Shown one piece after another: positions 27,675 through 36,329 of a stretch of 64,000 nucleotides of DNA. Below the pieces are notes generated by a model, which had not been told where the DNA came from, made no database searches, and worked only from the letters and a program-made list of their open reading frames with translations. Location: NCBI GenBank assembly GCA_964534325.1, contig CAZHOR010000006.1, positions 1-64,000 of the forward strand, in the 5' to 3' direction. This DNA comes from JdFR-22 sp964534325. Its GTDB lineage: Archaea > Halobacteriota > Archaeoglobi > Archaeoglobales > Archaeoglobaceae. The number at the start of each line of letters is the position of its first letter. Positions within the stretch are counted from its first letter, which is position 1. The position numbers were made by a program, and so were the translations under genes.

Positions 27675-29404
27675 ACACTCATGTTTTAACCATTGATCTA
27701 TCAAAATATACTTACCAGATCAAGGATAGGAAGGACCTATTTGACCAGTGGGTCGGTGGAGTGGGCGTAGGTGTGCAGTTAATGAAGGAAGAGCTTGACC
27801 CTCAAGCCGACCCCCTGGGTCCGGATAATGTCATCGTTCTCGCTGTGGGGCCATTCACTCCGGCCTATCCTCTGGCATCCAAAACTGTGGCCCTGTTCAA
27901 GAGTCCCTTGACCGGCAATTTTGGGGAATCCCACGCCGGCGGGAGGACCGCTACAGCAATAGCGAACGCTGGATACGGTGCAGTAGTGATAAAGGGTGCC
28001 AGCGAAAAGCCGGTCTATATTGTGGTGGAGAATGATGAAGTCCACTTCAGGGATGCCCGGGTCATATGGGGCATTGAAGATTCGATAATCACTGGAAGGA
28101 TCATCGCGGAAAATGAGAAGGGAAGAGGCAACAGAACGGTAATGCGTATCGGTGGAGCCGGTGAAGAGATGGTGAGGTATGCCGGGGTCACCACAGAAAC
28201 CTACCGTCATTTCGGCAGACTGGGATTAGGAGCTGTTTTCGGCAGCAAGATGTTAAAGGCACTGGTAGTTAGTGGGAAAGAAAGAAAGCTACCTGAGGAT
28301 GCGGAAGGCTTTAGAGAGGTTTATGACAAGATATTCGATAAGGCCGTGCATCCGGATACCATGAAGAAGTATCATCTTATAGGCACTTCAGTAAATGTCA
28401 ACCCCCTTAACGAGATGGGGGCTTTACCCACTAGGAACCTTAAATCCACCAGATTTGAGAGGGCTGATGATATAAGTGGTGAGGAATTCGCTGAAGAGGA
28501 CCTTGGGAGGAGAATTGCCTGCAACCACTGTCCTATCGCGTGTATCCACATTGCGGTATTGAGGATACCGTATGAAAATGAACCCCTGTTCTACAAGACC
28601 CTCATGATATCCTACGATTACGAGCTCATATACGCTCTCGGCTCCATGCTGGGGATTGGGGATAAAGTAGGTATGCTGAAACTGATACAGAGAGTAGAGC
28701 AATTGGGATTGGATGCCATGAGCACTGGCGTTTGTCTTGCATGGGCGACGGAAGCCCTGGAACAGGGACTGGTCTCCAATAAAGAAACAATTGTCGATCT
28801 GGAGTGGGGCAACAGCGACAGGTACATCGAAGCAGTAACCCACATTGTGAGGCAACCCAACGACTTCTACAAAGCTCTTGCAAAGGGCGTTGACGAAGCT
28901 GCCGAAGTTTACGGAGGGAAGGAGTTCGCTCTGGCGTTCGGTAAGAACGAGATGGCCGGCTACCACACAGGTTATGGGGCTCATGTGAACAACCTCATCG
29001 GTATAAGGCACAGCCACCTTGACTCCGGTGGATATGCTCTGGACCAGAAAAAGGAATTACCTCCTAAAGAGCTGGTGGACGAGCTATTGAAGGAGGAGAA
29101 ATGGAGACAGATCCTATCATCTCTGGTGGTCTGCTTCTTCGCCCGAAAAGTGTACACTCCTGACCTTATTTTAGAGGCATTCAAACCCCTGGGCGTGAAT
29201 ATTACGGAAGATGACCTGGACAAGCTCTCCGACAGAATATACGCTGAAAAGGTCAAATTAAAGACCCAGATGGGCTTCAAGCTGGAAGACCTTAAGATTC
29301 CCCAAAGGATTCTGGAGACAGAGACCCCACAGGGCAAGCTGGAAAAAGCGAAGATCGATGAAGCGCTCAACTACTACAAACAAATAATAGAAAAGATGGC
29401 CTGA
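27671..29404 (+). CDS. Aldehyde ferredoxin oxidoreductase family tungstoenzyme
   Basis: 577 residues of the AOR family, which uses a tungsten bis-pterin and one [4Fe-4S] cluster. The N-terminal pterin-binding region reads SPLTGNFGESHAGGR, and the cluster cysteines are in ACNHCPIACIH with a distal Cys near SSLVVCFFARK. It is slightly shorter than typical 600-residue AORs but complete. It overlaps the ferredoxin gene, so electrons from oxidation of an aldehyde or a related carbonyl would pass to ferredoxin. Relatives include benzoyl-CoA reductase-type BamB, so substrate assignment should remain open. Confidence 0.93.
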   Translation: MNTHVLTIDLSKYTYQIKDRKDLFDQWVGGVGVGVQLMKEELDPQADPLGPDNVIVLAVGPFTPAYPLASKTVALFKSPLTGNFGESHAGGRTATAIANAGYGAVVIKGASEKPVYIVVENDEVHFRDARVIWGIEDSIITGRIIAENEKGRGNRTVMRIGGAGEEMVRYAGVTTETYRHFGRLGLGAVFGSKMLKALVVSGKERKLPEDAEGFREVYDKIFDKAVHPDTMKKYHLIGTSVNVNPLNEMGALPTRNLKSTRFERADDISGEEFAEEDLGRRIACNHCPIACIHIAVLRIPYENEPLFYKTLMISYDYELIYALGSMLGIGDKVGMLKLIQRVEQLGLDAMSTGVCLAWATEALEQGLVSNKETIVDLEWGNSDRYIEAVTHIVRQPNDFYKALAKGVDEAAEVYGGKEFALAFGKNEMAGYHTGYGAHVNNLIGIRHSHLDSGGYALDQKKELPPKELVDELLKEEKWRQILSSLVVCFFARKVYTPDLILEAFKPLGVNITEDDLDKLSDRIYAEKVKLKTQMGFKLEDLKIPQRILETETPQGKLEKAKIDEALNYYKQIIEKMA

Positions 29405-29460
29405 TTGGTCTGTATTCTCCTATTTTTATATCCTTTTCTTCCATTTTTCTTCTTACATTC

Positions 29461-30663
29461 TTACAGCATATAGGTCAGCATAATGGGAATCATCAGACAT
29501 CCCATGCAGTTTATTCTTCTCACTCCCAAAAAGAGGTTGGATAACCCCACAGGTGTGGCGATGGCGAATATGAGGAGCCCGAACCAGCCAGTAAGCACGA
29601 TCACGAACAGAGTCAAAAAGATGAGGACAAAAATAGAGAATATGGTGAAATTGATTTTGGGTAACAATCTGGTTATGCCCAGTGCAAACAAGATGGTCAA
29701 CTGTGTTGCCGTCAGGGCTACGAGGACCCCCGAAGCCAATAGTATGTGGCTGTCGGGAGTCTGAAACCTGGAAACAGCGTCCACGGCACCACTCCGTATA
29801 TTGCCTACAGCCAGGAACACCGCAAAACATAAAAAGGCGTTGGAGGTGTTCGCCGCGCTTAAAGATGACAGGTAATCCTCTGCGCTCCTCATACCTGCTG
29901 CCGCCATTGCAGTTGCAATTCCTGAGGTGACACCGGGGAACAGGGATACCAGGGAGCCGGAAAGGCAGCCTGCAACAAGGCTGGGAAGGGAAGGTCTTTT
30001 TGAGCCCGGTTGCTGGTGGGGCATCTCTGTTTTGTGGGCAATACTGATGATCAGTGCTGGAGAGGCGAACAGTCCGGTTAACAAAGGTAGAAAGACGGAG
30101 GAAGCTGCGTTCAATTGGGCAAGGTGGGCGTGGTTGAGAGCCACAACACCCACAAATCCCGAAGTAAGAAATACGCTTAGAGCATAGCATTTCTTCTTGA
30201 ACGTGATCACCATCTCGAAGGTGTCTCCCTCACTCAATATGATGAATGCCGAGGCCATGAGCAGAAAATAGGGGACAGCAGCACCAATATACTGCTCTAC
30301 ACACTCTAAGACGCTTAAAAAGATGAAGAAGATGGGGATGGATATCAGAAATGAACCCAAACTGGCGAGAGCAGAAATTGAGACCGCTTCCACGCCTCTG
30401 CCGTCCAGCACCATATCGTGAGCTGGTAGAACAGCTATGGCGGTATCTTCATCAGGTATACCTGTAAACACGCTGGGTAGGATATCCACAAATGTGTGGG
30501 TGATGGCTGCGATGAAGATCACCAGAGGAAGCTGTGAAGGGCTGAAAAAGCTTGATAATACGGTTGAGTAGGCTATGATGAGGGCGGCGAGGGTGTTGGT
30601 GTGTATTCCGGGAATTAGACCTGTGGTAACCCCAATAAGAACTCCCAGAATTAACTCTATCAT
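29461..30663 (-). CDS. TctA-like archaeal permease (PF01970-type)
   Basis: 400 residues with about ten membrane helices. The sequence GVTTGLIPGIHTNTLAAL and the second glycine-rich repeat VTSGIATAMAAAGMRS fit the two-fold pseudo-symmetric TctA family. In bacteria TctA is the large membrane subunit of tripartite tricarboxylate transporters; archaeal members stand alone without TctB or a binding protein, as here. The substrate is unknown. It has no operon partner in this window. Confidence 0.8.
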   Translation of the reverse strand: MIELILGVLIGVTTGLIPGIHTNTLAALIIAYSTVLSSFFSPSQLPLVIFIAAITHTFVDILPSVFTGIPDEDTAIAVLPAHDMVLDGRGVEAVSISALASLGSFLISIPIFFIFLSVLECVEQYIGAAVPYFLLMASAFIILSEGDTFEMVITFKKKCYALSVFLTSGFVGVVALNHAHLAQLNAASSVFLPLLTGLFASPALIISIAHKTEMPHQQPGSKRPSLPSLVAGCLSGSLVSLFPGVTSGIATAMAAAGMRSAEDYLSSLSAANTSNAFLCFAVFLAVGNIRSGAVDAVSRFQTPDSHILLASGVLVALTATQLTILFALGITRLLPKINFTIFSIFVLIFLTLFVIVLTGWFGLLIFAIATPVGLSNLFLGVRRINCMGCLMIPIMLTYML

Positions 30664-30706
30664 CCGATGGGGTTGATGTGTAAAGGATAAAAATTTTTAC
30701 AAAAAC

Positions 30707-31375
30707 TCAATCTAAAAACTTAGAAACTCTTTCCGTACTTTCACCTGTCTCCTCCGCGATCTTCTCCGGCTCGTAAATACCGGTATAAGAAGAATAGGAT
30801 TGTATAAACTCTCTGGCAACATCATCATCGTTCTCTATATCCCAGGTACCCGTGTATAGGGGGTGGAAATCGTAGAGAAAGTCGATAAGCCCCTGCGAGT
30901 TCTTCCCCTTTAAGAGATCCTCTACGTAGTTCTTATCGCCGAAGAGGAGGCAGTCGTCCAAGATCTCGGTCACGGCCCTCCTCAATTTCTCCACATGATA
31001 TTTGGTACGCGCGGGAGAATGTTTGTTGACGATATCGTCCAGCTCTTCTTCACTGAAAGAGAAAACCTTCTCTTTTTTGGACATTTCCCTGGTAACATAA
31101 TCCAGCACACTATAAGTGTTCTCATCGATGGGGGAAATCCGGCTCTTTCCCCGTGAAGACAGACTAATTGTAGGGTCATCCGGTTTGGTACCAATATTCT
31201 CTTTTTTCAAACTCTGGATCTCTTCTGGAGTGGCAAGGGACGATATTATGAGCCTGATGGCAGCATGCTCTTTAATATTCTTTCTGGAGAGTACATTTAT
31301 GTGTTGAATGTCGAATTCGAGCTGCAAAAGCCGTTTGGTCTCTTCAAAACCCTCCATACCTAAAAATATGTTCAC
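30707..31375 (-). CDS. Unknown protein with faint tyrosine-recombinase-like pattern
   Basis: 222 residues, family not recognised. The stretch HAAIRLIISSLATPEEIQSL, then ISLSSRGKSRISPIDENTY and KVFSFSEEELDDIVNKHS, has the spacing of the core of a tyrosine recombinase (Arg...Lys in a beta hairpin), but no HxxR or catalytic Tyr is visible, and the second half (LLFGDKNYVEDLL...) does not match. It may be a domesticated, inactive relative or an unrelated helical protein. No repeats or att sites were seen beside it. Confidence 0.5.
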   Translation of the reverse strand: MNIFLGMEGFEETKRLLQLEFDIQHINVLSRKNIKEHAAIRLIISSLATPEEIQSLKKENIGTKPDDPTISLSSRGKSRISPIDENTYSVLDYVTREMSKKEKVFSFSEEELDDIVNKHSPARTKYHVEKLRRAVTEILDDCLLFGDKNYVEDLLKGKNSQGLIDFLYDFHPLYTGTWDIENDDDVAREFIQSYSSYTGIYEPEKIAEETGESTERVSKFLD

Positions 31376-31703
31376 TGGATATTTAACCTTTGACCCAAAC
31401 CTTCTTTAGACCAATGATGACGGCTAACTGTGGTAAAACCTATCATTTTGAGCGTCTTGAGCATCTTGGGTATGTCTTAGGTATGGTAACACTAATATTG
31501 TGCATTACCTCAAGTACCTCAAGTAAAAAATATCTTTAAATTGGTCCGTATAAGAGGGTATAGATATATATGCATCTCCAAAGTTGGAATAAAGGCAAAG
31601 AAAAAAGAAGAACTTGATGAATATGAAGACGATAACAGAAGTAGATAAAGTAGAGAAAGAAGCAAAAATTCCGTTTATATTAAATTGGACATTGCTGGTT
31701 TAA
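31376..31703. other. 328-base intergenic region with tandem 9-mer and promoter
   Basis: Contains a direct tandem repeat of ACCTCAAGT (31508-31525), an AT-rich stretch, and a TATA-like TATATTAAAT (31675-31684) about 25 bases upstream of the GTG start at 31704. A 26-codon frame (31624-31704) ends right before that start but has no ribosome site, so I do not call it a gene. Confidence 0.4.
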
Positions 31704-32804
31704 GTGGGTGAAATTTTGTTTATTGATTATGGAGATTTTCAGAAAATCAGAAAAGAACTGAAATCCCTTAACGATCTCAACAGATTTCCTTATAATCGGG
31801 GGGCTTTGTTCACCATTTTGTCCCAGAAAAGAGTGGATATGGTGAAAAAGAGGCACCCGGTGGCTATTAAAAATCTGGATGAAATAGCTTCTTATTGGAA
31901 AAAGAAGAAAAAGGTTCCATACTGGCTCAATCTGACCCCTATGATGAGTATCAGGATCCTACTAAAGGCTCTGGACTTCTCCAAAGCCGAAATAAGAAAT
32001 GCTCTAAACAATCCGCAAAAAGTTCAGGATGAGAAACTGGAGCACGTTATATGGAACGCTCTGTTCACAGATTACGTCTATTCTCCTCTGGCAGTAACCC
32101 ATCAATTCGCTCGCGGCAGGCTGGGTGAAGATATAATAAAGCACTGGCTGGAGAGAGAAGATATTGAATTCAAGGATGAGCATGAGTTGAGAAAAGAGAG
32201 CAGCAAAACCCCTGATTTTTATTTCCCTGAGCCCATCAGATTGGGTGATAGAGAAATAGTGTGGATAGAGAGCAAAGCCCTGTTCGGCGACCCCAGAACC
32301 CATAAAGTGTACTCCAAAAAGCAATACCACCGCTACCAGGAGCTCTTCGGCGAAGGATATGTGGTCTACTGGTTCGGACAGGTAAAGGGCCTGGATAACA
32401 ACGTTAAATTCCTGACCTACGATTTCTTTTCTTCCAGTCTAAAAGATGCCCTAATGGACATGAGGGTTTACGATGCGGCTGCCAGCTCCTTTAAGGACGA
32501 GAGCTTCAACAGGATGGTAGAGAAATTCCCTATAAGCTGTTGTGTCAACTTGGGAGCTGAAGTAGATGACGTCCCCTTCGATTGTGTAGAGATACCTGAG
32601 TTGATGGGGAGGGAGAACTTCACAGAGTATATGAGAACAAAGGATTTCTTGGAAGGAATGTGTAAGCTAATAGACCTCTACTACTCCAATGGAGAAGTCC
32701 TGCTGGTATGCGAAGAGAAGGACTGGCGAAAGTGCCATAGAAGGCATATCTCATGGGTCTTGAAGAACATGGGATTCGATGCTGTGCATCTAAGGCATTT
32801 CTGA
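31704..32804 (+). CDS. CDIN1/TPD-type PD-(D/E)xK nuclease fused to a DUF488-like tail
   Basis: 366 residues. The middle (about 150-235) is the archaeal relative of human CDIN1 (C15orf41): the diagnostic TPDFYFPEPI followed by VWIESKALFGD gives the D-ExK nuclease residues, and YVVYWFGQV completes the domain. An N-terminal helical part resembles the family's DNA-binding region. The C-terminal 110 residues read VEIPELMGR...LLVCEEKDWRKCHRRHIS, which matches the end of DUF488, including the CxE and CHR motif. This fusion is unusual. The start is GTG, probably leaderless, 25 bases after a TATA-like box. Confidence 0.85.
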   Translation: MGEILFIDYGDFQKIRKELKSLNDLNRFPYNRGALFTILSQKRVDMVKKRHPVAIKNLDEIASYWKKKKKVPYWLNLTPMMSIRILLKALDFSKAEIRNALNNPQKVQDEKLEHVIWNALFTDYVYSPLAVTHQFARGRLGEDIIKHWLEREDIEFKDEHELRKESSKTPDFYFPEPIRLGDREIVWIESKALFGDPRTHKVYSKKQYHRYQELFGEGYVVYWFGQVKGLDNNVKFLTYDFFSSSLKDALMDMRVYDAAASSFKDESFNRMVEKFPISCCVNLGAEVDDVPFDCVEIPELMGRENFTEYMRTKDFLEGMCKLIDLYYSNGEVLLVCEEKDWRKCHRRHISWVLKNMGFDAVHLRHF

Positions 32805-32841
32805 TTGGATATTGGAGTTGGAAATTGGATCGAACTTCTTC

Positions 32842-33705
32842 TCAATCGAATATTTTTTGTCTGTCTTCTCTTCTTCTCTGGGGTGATGGAACGAATTCCA
32901 CCTGCCTCTGGAACATTGGCTGGGGATAGTACTCCATTAGTGAATATACCTCTCCTGGAACCCGGTTATTCACATTCAATCCCAGCTCTTTGGCCATGGT
33001 AGAGGTAATGGGATAATCATGGGTCCACTTTCCTTCGGTAAGGATGGTGGACAATTCCTTGGCCTTTTCGTCACCTAATCTCTCCTTTAAGAGATTGTAT
33101 ACGAAGTCTCTTACCTGATTGATGGCCTTCTCAGCAACATCGGCCATTATAAGGGTCTGGTCGTCAATGTCTTTAGCTCTTTTCCTGTCCACCGCTCTCA
33201 ATAATGAGGGAGCAGGGTACTGCATTAGTTGAGGGTCAACGGGACCCAGAACAGCATGTTGATCCATAATGACCTCGTCGGCAGCAAGAGCGATGAGGGT
33301 ACCTCCGCTCATGGCGTAATGGGGAATGATGACAGTGGTTTTGGCTGGGTGGTCTTTCATGGCTTGTGCTATCTGGCTTGCCGCCAGAACGAGACCACCG
33401 GGCGTATGCATTATAAGGTCAATAGATTTCTCGTCGGGGGTCATCCTGATCGCTCTGAGGACCTGCTCCGAATCCTCCATATTAATGAACCTGTAAAAAG
33501 GTATCCCGAAAAGCCCTATGCTTTCCTGCCTATGGATCATGGAGATAACATTGGAGCTTCTTTCGGTCCCCATCTTCATCATCTGGTTCTTTCTGGCGGA
33601 GGTCAACCAGCGGTACCTTATCTGAGGTATTATGATCAACCCCACTATCAGTAGGAAGAAAAATATGTTGAAGATTGAGCCAAAATCTTCTAAACCATTA
33701 GCCAT
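32842..33705 (-). CDS. Membrane-anchored ClpP-like serine protease (SDH protease/DUF114 family)
   Basis: 287 residues. One N-terminal membrane helix (NIFFFLLIVGLIIIPQ) is followed by a ClpP/crotonase fold. The HTPGGLVLAASQIA oxyanion-hole loop and the YAMSGGTLIALAAD nucleophile loop (Ser in SGG) place it in the archaeal family related to SppA and NfeD-linked proteases. The C-terminus is basic and cytoplasmic or external depending on topology. It probably handles membrane protein quality control. It is divergent from sat, across a 270-base gap. Confidence 0.88.
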   Translation of the reverse strand: MANGLEDFGSIFNIFFFLLIVGLIIIPQIRYRWLTSARKNQMMKMGTERSSNVISMIHRQESIGLFGIPFYRFINMEDSEQVLRAIRMTPDEKSIDLIMHTPGGLVLAASQIAQAMKDHPAKTTVIIPHYAMSGGTLIALAADEVIMDQHAVLGPVDPQLMQYPAPSLLRAVDRKRAKDIDDQTLIMADVAEKAINQVRDFVYNLLKERLGDEKAKELSTILTEGKWTHDYPITSTMAKELGLNVNNRVPGEVYSLMEYYPQPMFQRQVEFVPSPQRRREDRQKIFD

Positions 33706-33892
33706 GCTATCCCCTTTGCTCCATATACTATTTCTTTTTTGTTCTGTGAAAAGTAATGCAATCTACACGCTTTAATTTTAAAAGTTTTTTGTTTGAAATT
33801 AAATAAAAGCCTGGAGAAATCCTCACAAAAGCTTATACTTGTAAAACAAATTATTTTTATGGTTAATCATTCAAAAAAATTAATTTCGAAAT

Positions 33893-33940
33893 GCTTTTAT
33901 AGAGGTGACCTAAGCATTCCCATACCTATTTGGGAGGAGT
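33893..33940 (+). promoter_or_regulatory. Promoter and leader of the sat gene
   Basis: A TATA-like TTTTATAG (33895-33902) would start transcription near 33925, giving a leader of about 55 bases before the sat ATG at 33980. A small hairpin TCCCA/TGGGA (33918-33922, 33931-33935) lies at the predicted start, and the ribosome site AGGAGG lies 8 bases ahead of the ATG. Confidence 0.55.
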
Positions 33941-33979
33941 AACCGAATTAGCGATTGGTAGTTTATAGGAGGCCAAAAA

Positions 33980-35350
33980 ATGAGTTTGAAAATTAGGATG
34001 CCTGAACCCAATGGGGGAAGGCTGGTTGATAGAGTAGTGAAGAAGCGAGAGGTTGGCGAAAAGTGGGCCGATGGCTGTCCGTCTTTTGATATTAAACCGA
34101 CAACACGCAATGGAGCGCCCATTAGAAACGTATATCGAGAGATTGTTTCTACGTGCTATGGATTCTTCAGTCCTGTTGATGGCTCCATGACCCAGAATGA
34201 TGTTGAGAGAATCTTGAAAGAGAGGAGACTGGAGAACGACTGCATATTCCCGTATCCGTTGGTCTTTGACATTAGTGATGAGGATCTTAACTCCCTTGAT
34301 GTTGGTGAGGGTGACAGGCTTCTTCTGAAGCTCAAGGGTCAGCCGTTTGCTATCCTCGACATTGAGGAGAAGTGGAAGATGGATAATGATGATGTTGCCA
34401 CCAGGACTTTCGGGACTCCCAAGGACAACCCCGAGATTGTTCAGGAGGAGTTCAATGAGAAGCATCCTGGTTACATGATCTACAAAAACATGGAACCAAA
34501 TGTCCTGGCAGGAAAATATACTATTGTGAATCCACCTAAATTCAGAGATCCCTTCAACAAGTTCTGGTACCCACCTGCTGAGTGCAGGAAAGAGTTCCAG
34601 AAAAAGGGCTGGAGGACTGCGATTGCTCACCAGACGAGGAATGTTCCTCACGTAGGCCACGAGTTCTTGATGAAGAACGCTGCCTATATGGGTGATACTG
34701 AGCCCTGTAACGGTATACTGGTTAACGCTATCATGGGGGCCAAGAGACTTGGTGACTACCCCGATGAAGCTATTATTGAGGCTCACTCGGCTACAAACGA
34801 GGGTAACTACATTAAGCCGGATAGACACATGGTGTCCTTCACTCTGTGGGACATGAGGTATGGAAACCCCATCGAATCCCTTCTGCACGGAATTATCAGG
34901 CAGAACATGGGCTGCAGCTGGCACATGTGGGGTAGAGATCATGCGGCTGTTGGTGACTTCTACGATGAGTATGCCACCCAGAAGCTGTGGGATGAGGGAG
35001 TTCCCAGCTTCGGCTTTGAGGCTCCGCCTTACGAGGTCTATGCTGGCTTGAAGATGAGACCTCAGAACATGCAGGAGTTCTGGTATTGCCCTGTCTGTGG
35101 TGAGATCGCTTACAAGCAGAATTGTGGTCATACAGAGGAGAAGCAGAAGTTCAGTGGCAGTTTCATTAGAGGCATGGTCTCAGAGGGTGTGTTCCCGCCC
35201 AAGGTTATCATGAGGCCAGAGGTCTATAAGGCTGTCGTTAAGTGGTGGAAAGTGTTCAATTATCCATTCGTCAACAACAAGTACCTGGAGTACAAGAACA
35301 CTGAAGGCGAATTCGATTTAGAGCCGATGGACGTTTCGGAGAAGAGGTGA
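33980..35350 (+). CDS. sat: ATP sulfurylase (sulfate adenylyltransferase)
   Basis: 456 residues, homo-oligomeric type. Activates sulfate to adenylyl sulfate (APS), the first step of dissimilatory sulfate reduction. The nucleotide-binding motif is QTRNVPHVGHEFLM, with the second conserved stretch GRDHAAVGDFY. A C-terminal zinc site (CPVCGEIAYKQNCGH) is typical of the Archaeoglobus/sulfate-reducer form and absent from assimilatory plant enzymes. Strong ribosome site. It starts the sat - orf - aprBA - qmoABC cluster. Confidence 0.97.
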   Translation: MSLKIRMPEPNGGRLVDRVVKKREVGEKWADGCPSFDIKPTTRNGAPIRNVYREIVSTCYGFFSPVDGSMTQNDVERILKERRLENDCIFPYPLVFDISDEDLNSLDVGEGDRLLLKLKGQPFAILDIEEKWKMDNDDVATRTFGTPKDNPEIVQEEFNEKHPGYMIYKNMEPNVLAGKYTIVNPPKFRDPFNKFWYPPAECRKEFQKKGWRTAIAHQTRNVPHVGHEFLMKNAAYMGDTEPCNGILVNAIMGAKRLGDYPDEAIIEAHSATNEGNYIKPDRHMVSFTLWDMRYGNPIESLLHGIIRQNMGCSWHMWGRDHAAVGDFYDEYATQKLWDEGVPSFGFEAPPYEVYAGLKMRPQNMQEFWYCPVCGEIAYKQNCGHTEEKQKFSGSFIRGMVSEGVFPPKVIMRPEVYKAVVKWWKVFNYPFVNNKYLEYKNTEGEFDLEPMDVSEKR

Positions 35351-35355
35351 TCTAA

Positions 35356-35706
35356 ATGGCATACTATATGGCTCTGTTACTTGATGAAGATAGGATGAGT
35401 AAGGTTAAAGGAACTGAAGTTGAAAAAGAAGTGACTTCAATGTTCGGCGGAGAGATCAACGCCATCATCCTGGAATTCCCTGACGACAAGGCTAAACAAA
35501 TACTCAACGAATTCCCTACAGCAAGAATAGACTCCAGAGGATTCTTGGAAGATATTCCCGTAGCCCTAAAAAGGACTATCTTTGAGGAAGTATCAAACAA
35601 GGCAAGCACAGGACCAGAGGTCCTCGACTCAGTAATAGGCAGGCTCGACGAGATCAAAGACCTAGCTGAAAAGGAAAGCGAATACATACCGCCACCTGAA
35701 ATCTGA
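35356..35706 (+). CDS. Conserved small protein between sat and aprB
   Basis: 116 residues, acidic, no cysteines, no membrane helix. It lies 5 bases after sat. A small ORF at the same place (between sat and aprB) is known in Archaeoglobus fulgidus, so the position is conserved, but its function has not been established. The sequence has a ferredoxin-like alternating alpha/beta pattern (FGGEINAIILEFPDDKAKQI). It may be an assembly or regulatory factor for Sat. Translational coupling to sat is likely given the tight spacing. Confidence 0.85.
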   Translation: MAYYMALLLDEDRMSKVKGTEVEKEVTSMFGGEINAIILEFPDDKAKQILNEFPTARIDSRGFLEDIPVALKRTIFEEVSNKASTGPEVLDSVIGRLDEIKDLAEKESEYIPPPEI

Positions 35707-35742
35707 CATTGACTGAAAGTTTCCAATCTGAAAAAATAGAAA

Positions 35743-35856
35743 TTTTTTTAAATTTATTTGTACGGTTGGGTAATGCTTAGTTAAGTTGGAAGAGAAGTGG
35801 AAAGGGAGGAGACCTTTGTAAAATTTAGAGTTTGAAATTGGTTTGGAGGTGAAAAA
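35743..35856 (+). promoter_or_regulatory. Promoter and leader of aprBA
   Basis: A T/A-rich TATA-like stretch (35743-35758) follows the end of the small ORF and also serves as a T-rich terminator. It predicts a start near 35780 and a leader of about 75 bases containing GGGAGGAG (35806-35813) and the actual ribosome site GGAGGTG just before the aprB ATG at 35857. Confidence 0.5.
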
Positions 35857-36315
35857 ATGCCAAGTTATGTGAATGTGGAGAAGTGTGATGGTTGTAAGGC
35901 TCTGGACAGGACCGCGTGCCAGTATATCTGCCCCAATGACTTGATGGTTTTGGACAAGGATGGGTCGGTCACTGGTACTCCGGAGAAGGCGTACAACCAG
36001 GAACCAGACATGTGCTGGGAGTGTTACAATTGTGTGAAGACGTGTCCTCAGGATGCTATTGAGGTGAGTGGTTATAAGGATTTCACTCCACTCGGTGCTA
36101 ACGTTATCCCCATGAGGGGTACTGATGCTATTATGTGGACGGTAAAGTTCAGGAATGGAAATGTTAAGAGGTTTAAGTTCCCTATAAGGACTACACCTGA
36201 GGGCTCGATAAACGTGTTTGAAGGTTATCCTGAAGCTAAGGCTGACGATATCACCAGCGAGCTTTTGTTTGCGGAGCCGGATAAGTTGGAAGTTGATAAG
36301 CTTCCAACGCTGTAA
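35857..36315 (+). CDS. aprB: Adenylylsulfate reductase, beta subunit
   Basis: 152 residues carrying two [4Fe-4S] clusters: CDGCKALDRTACQYICP and CWECYNCVKTCP. It passes electrons to the FAD of AprA for reduction of APS to sulfite and AMP. The tail wraps around AprA in known structures. Length and cysteine spacing are normal. A ribosome site GGAGGTG precedes the ATG. The gene is separated from aprA by 14 bases, with a ribosome site overlapping the end of aprB. Confidence 0.97.
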   Translation: MPSYVNVEKCDGCKALDRTACQYICPNDLMVLDKDGSVTGTPEKAYNQEPDMCWECYNCVKTCPQDAIEVSGYKDFTPLGANVIPMRGTDAIMWTVKFRNGNVKRFKFPIRTTPEGSINVFEGYPEAKADDITSELLFAEPDKLEVDKLPTL

Positions 36316-36329
36316 TGGAGGTGTGAAAT

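Noticed and set aside
29453..30190. 245-codon frame in another phase of the TctA-like permease
   Set aside because: The permease frame has clear membrane helices and family motifs; this frame is low in coding character.
31624..31704. 26-codon frame ending right before the nuclease gene start
   Set aside because: No ribosome site, and the nuclease promoter TATA box lies inside it.
33926..35131. 401-codon frame antisense to sat
   Set aside because: A shadow of the strong sat coding frame; no start signals or recognisable domain.
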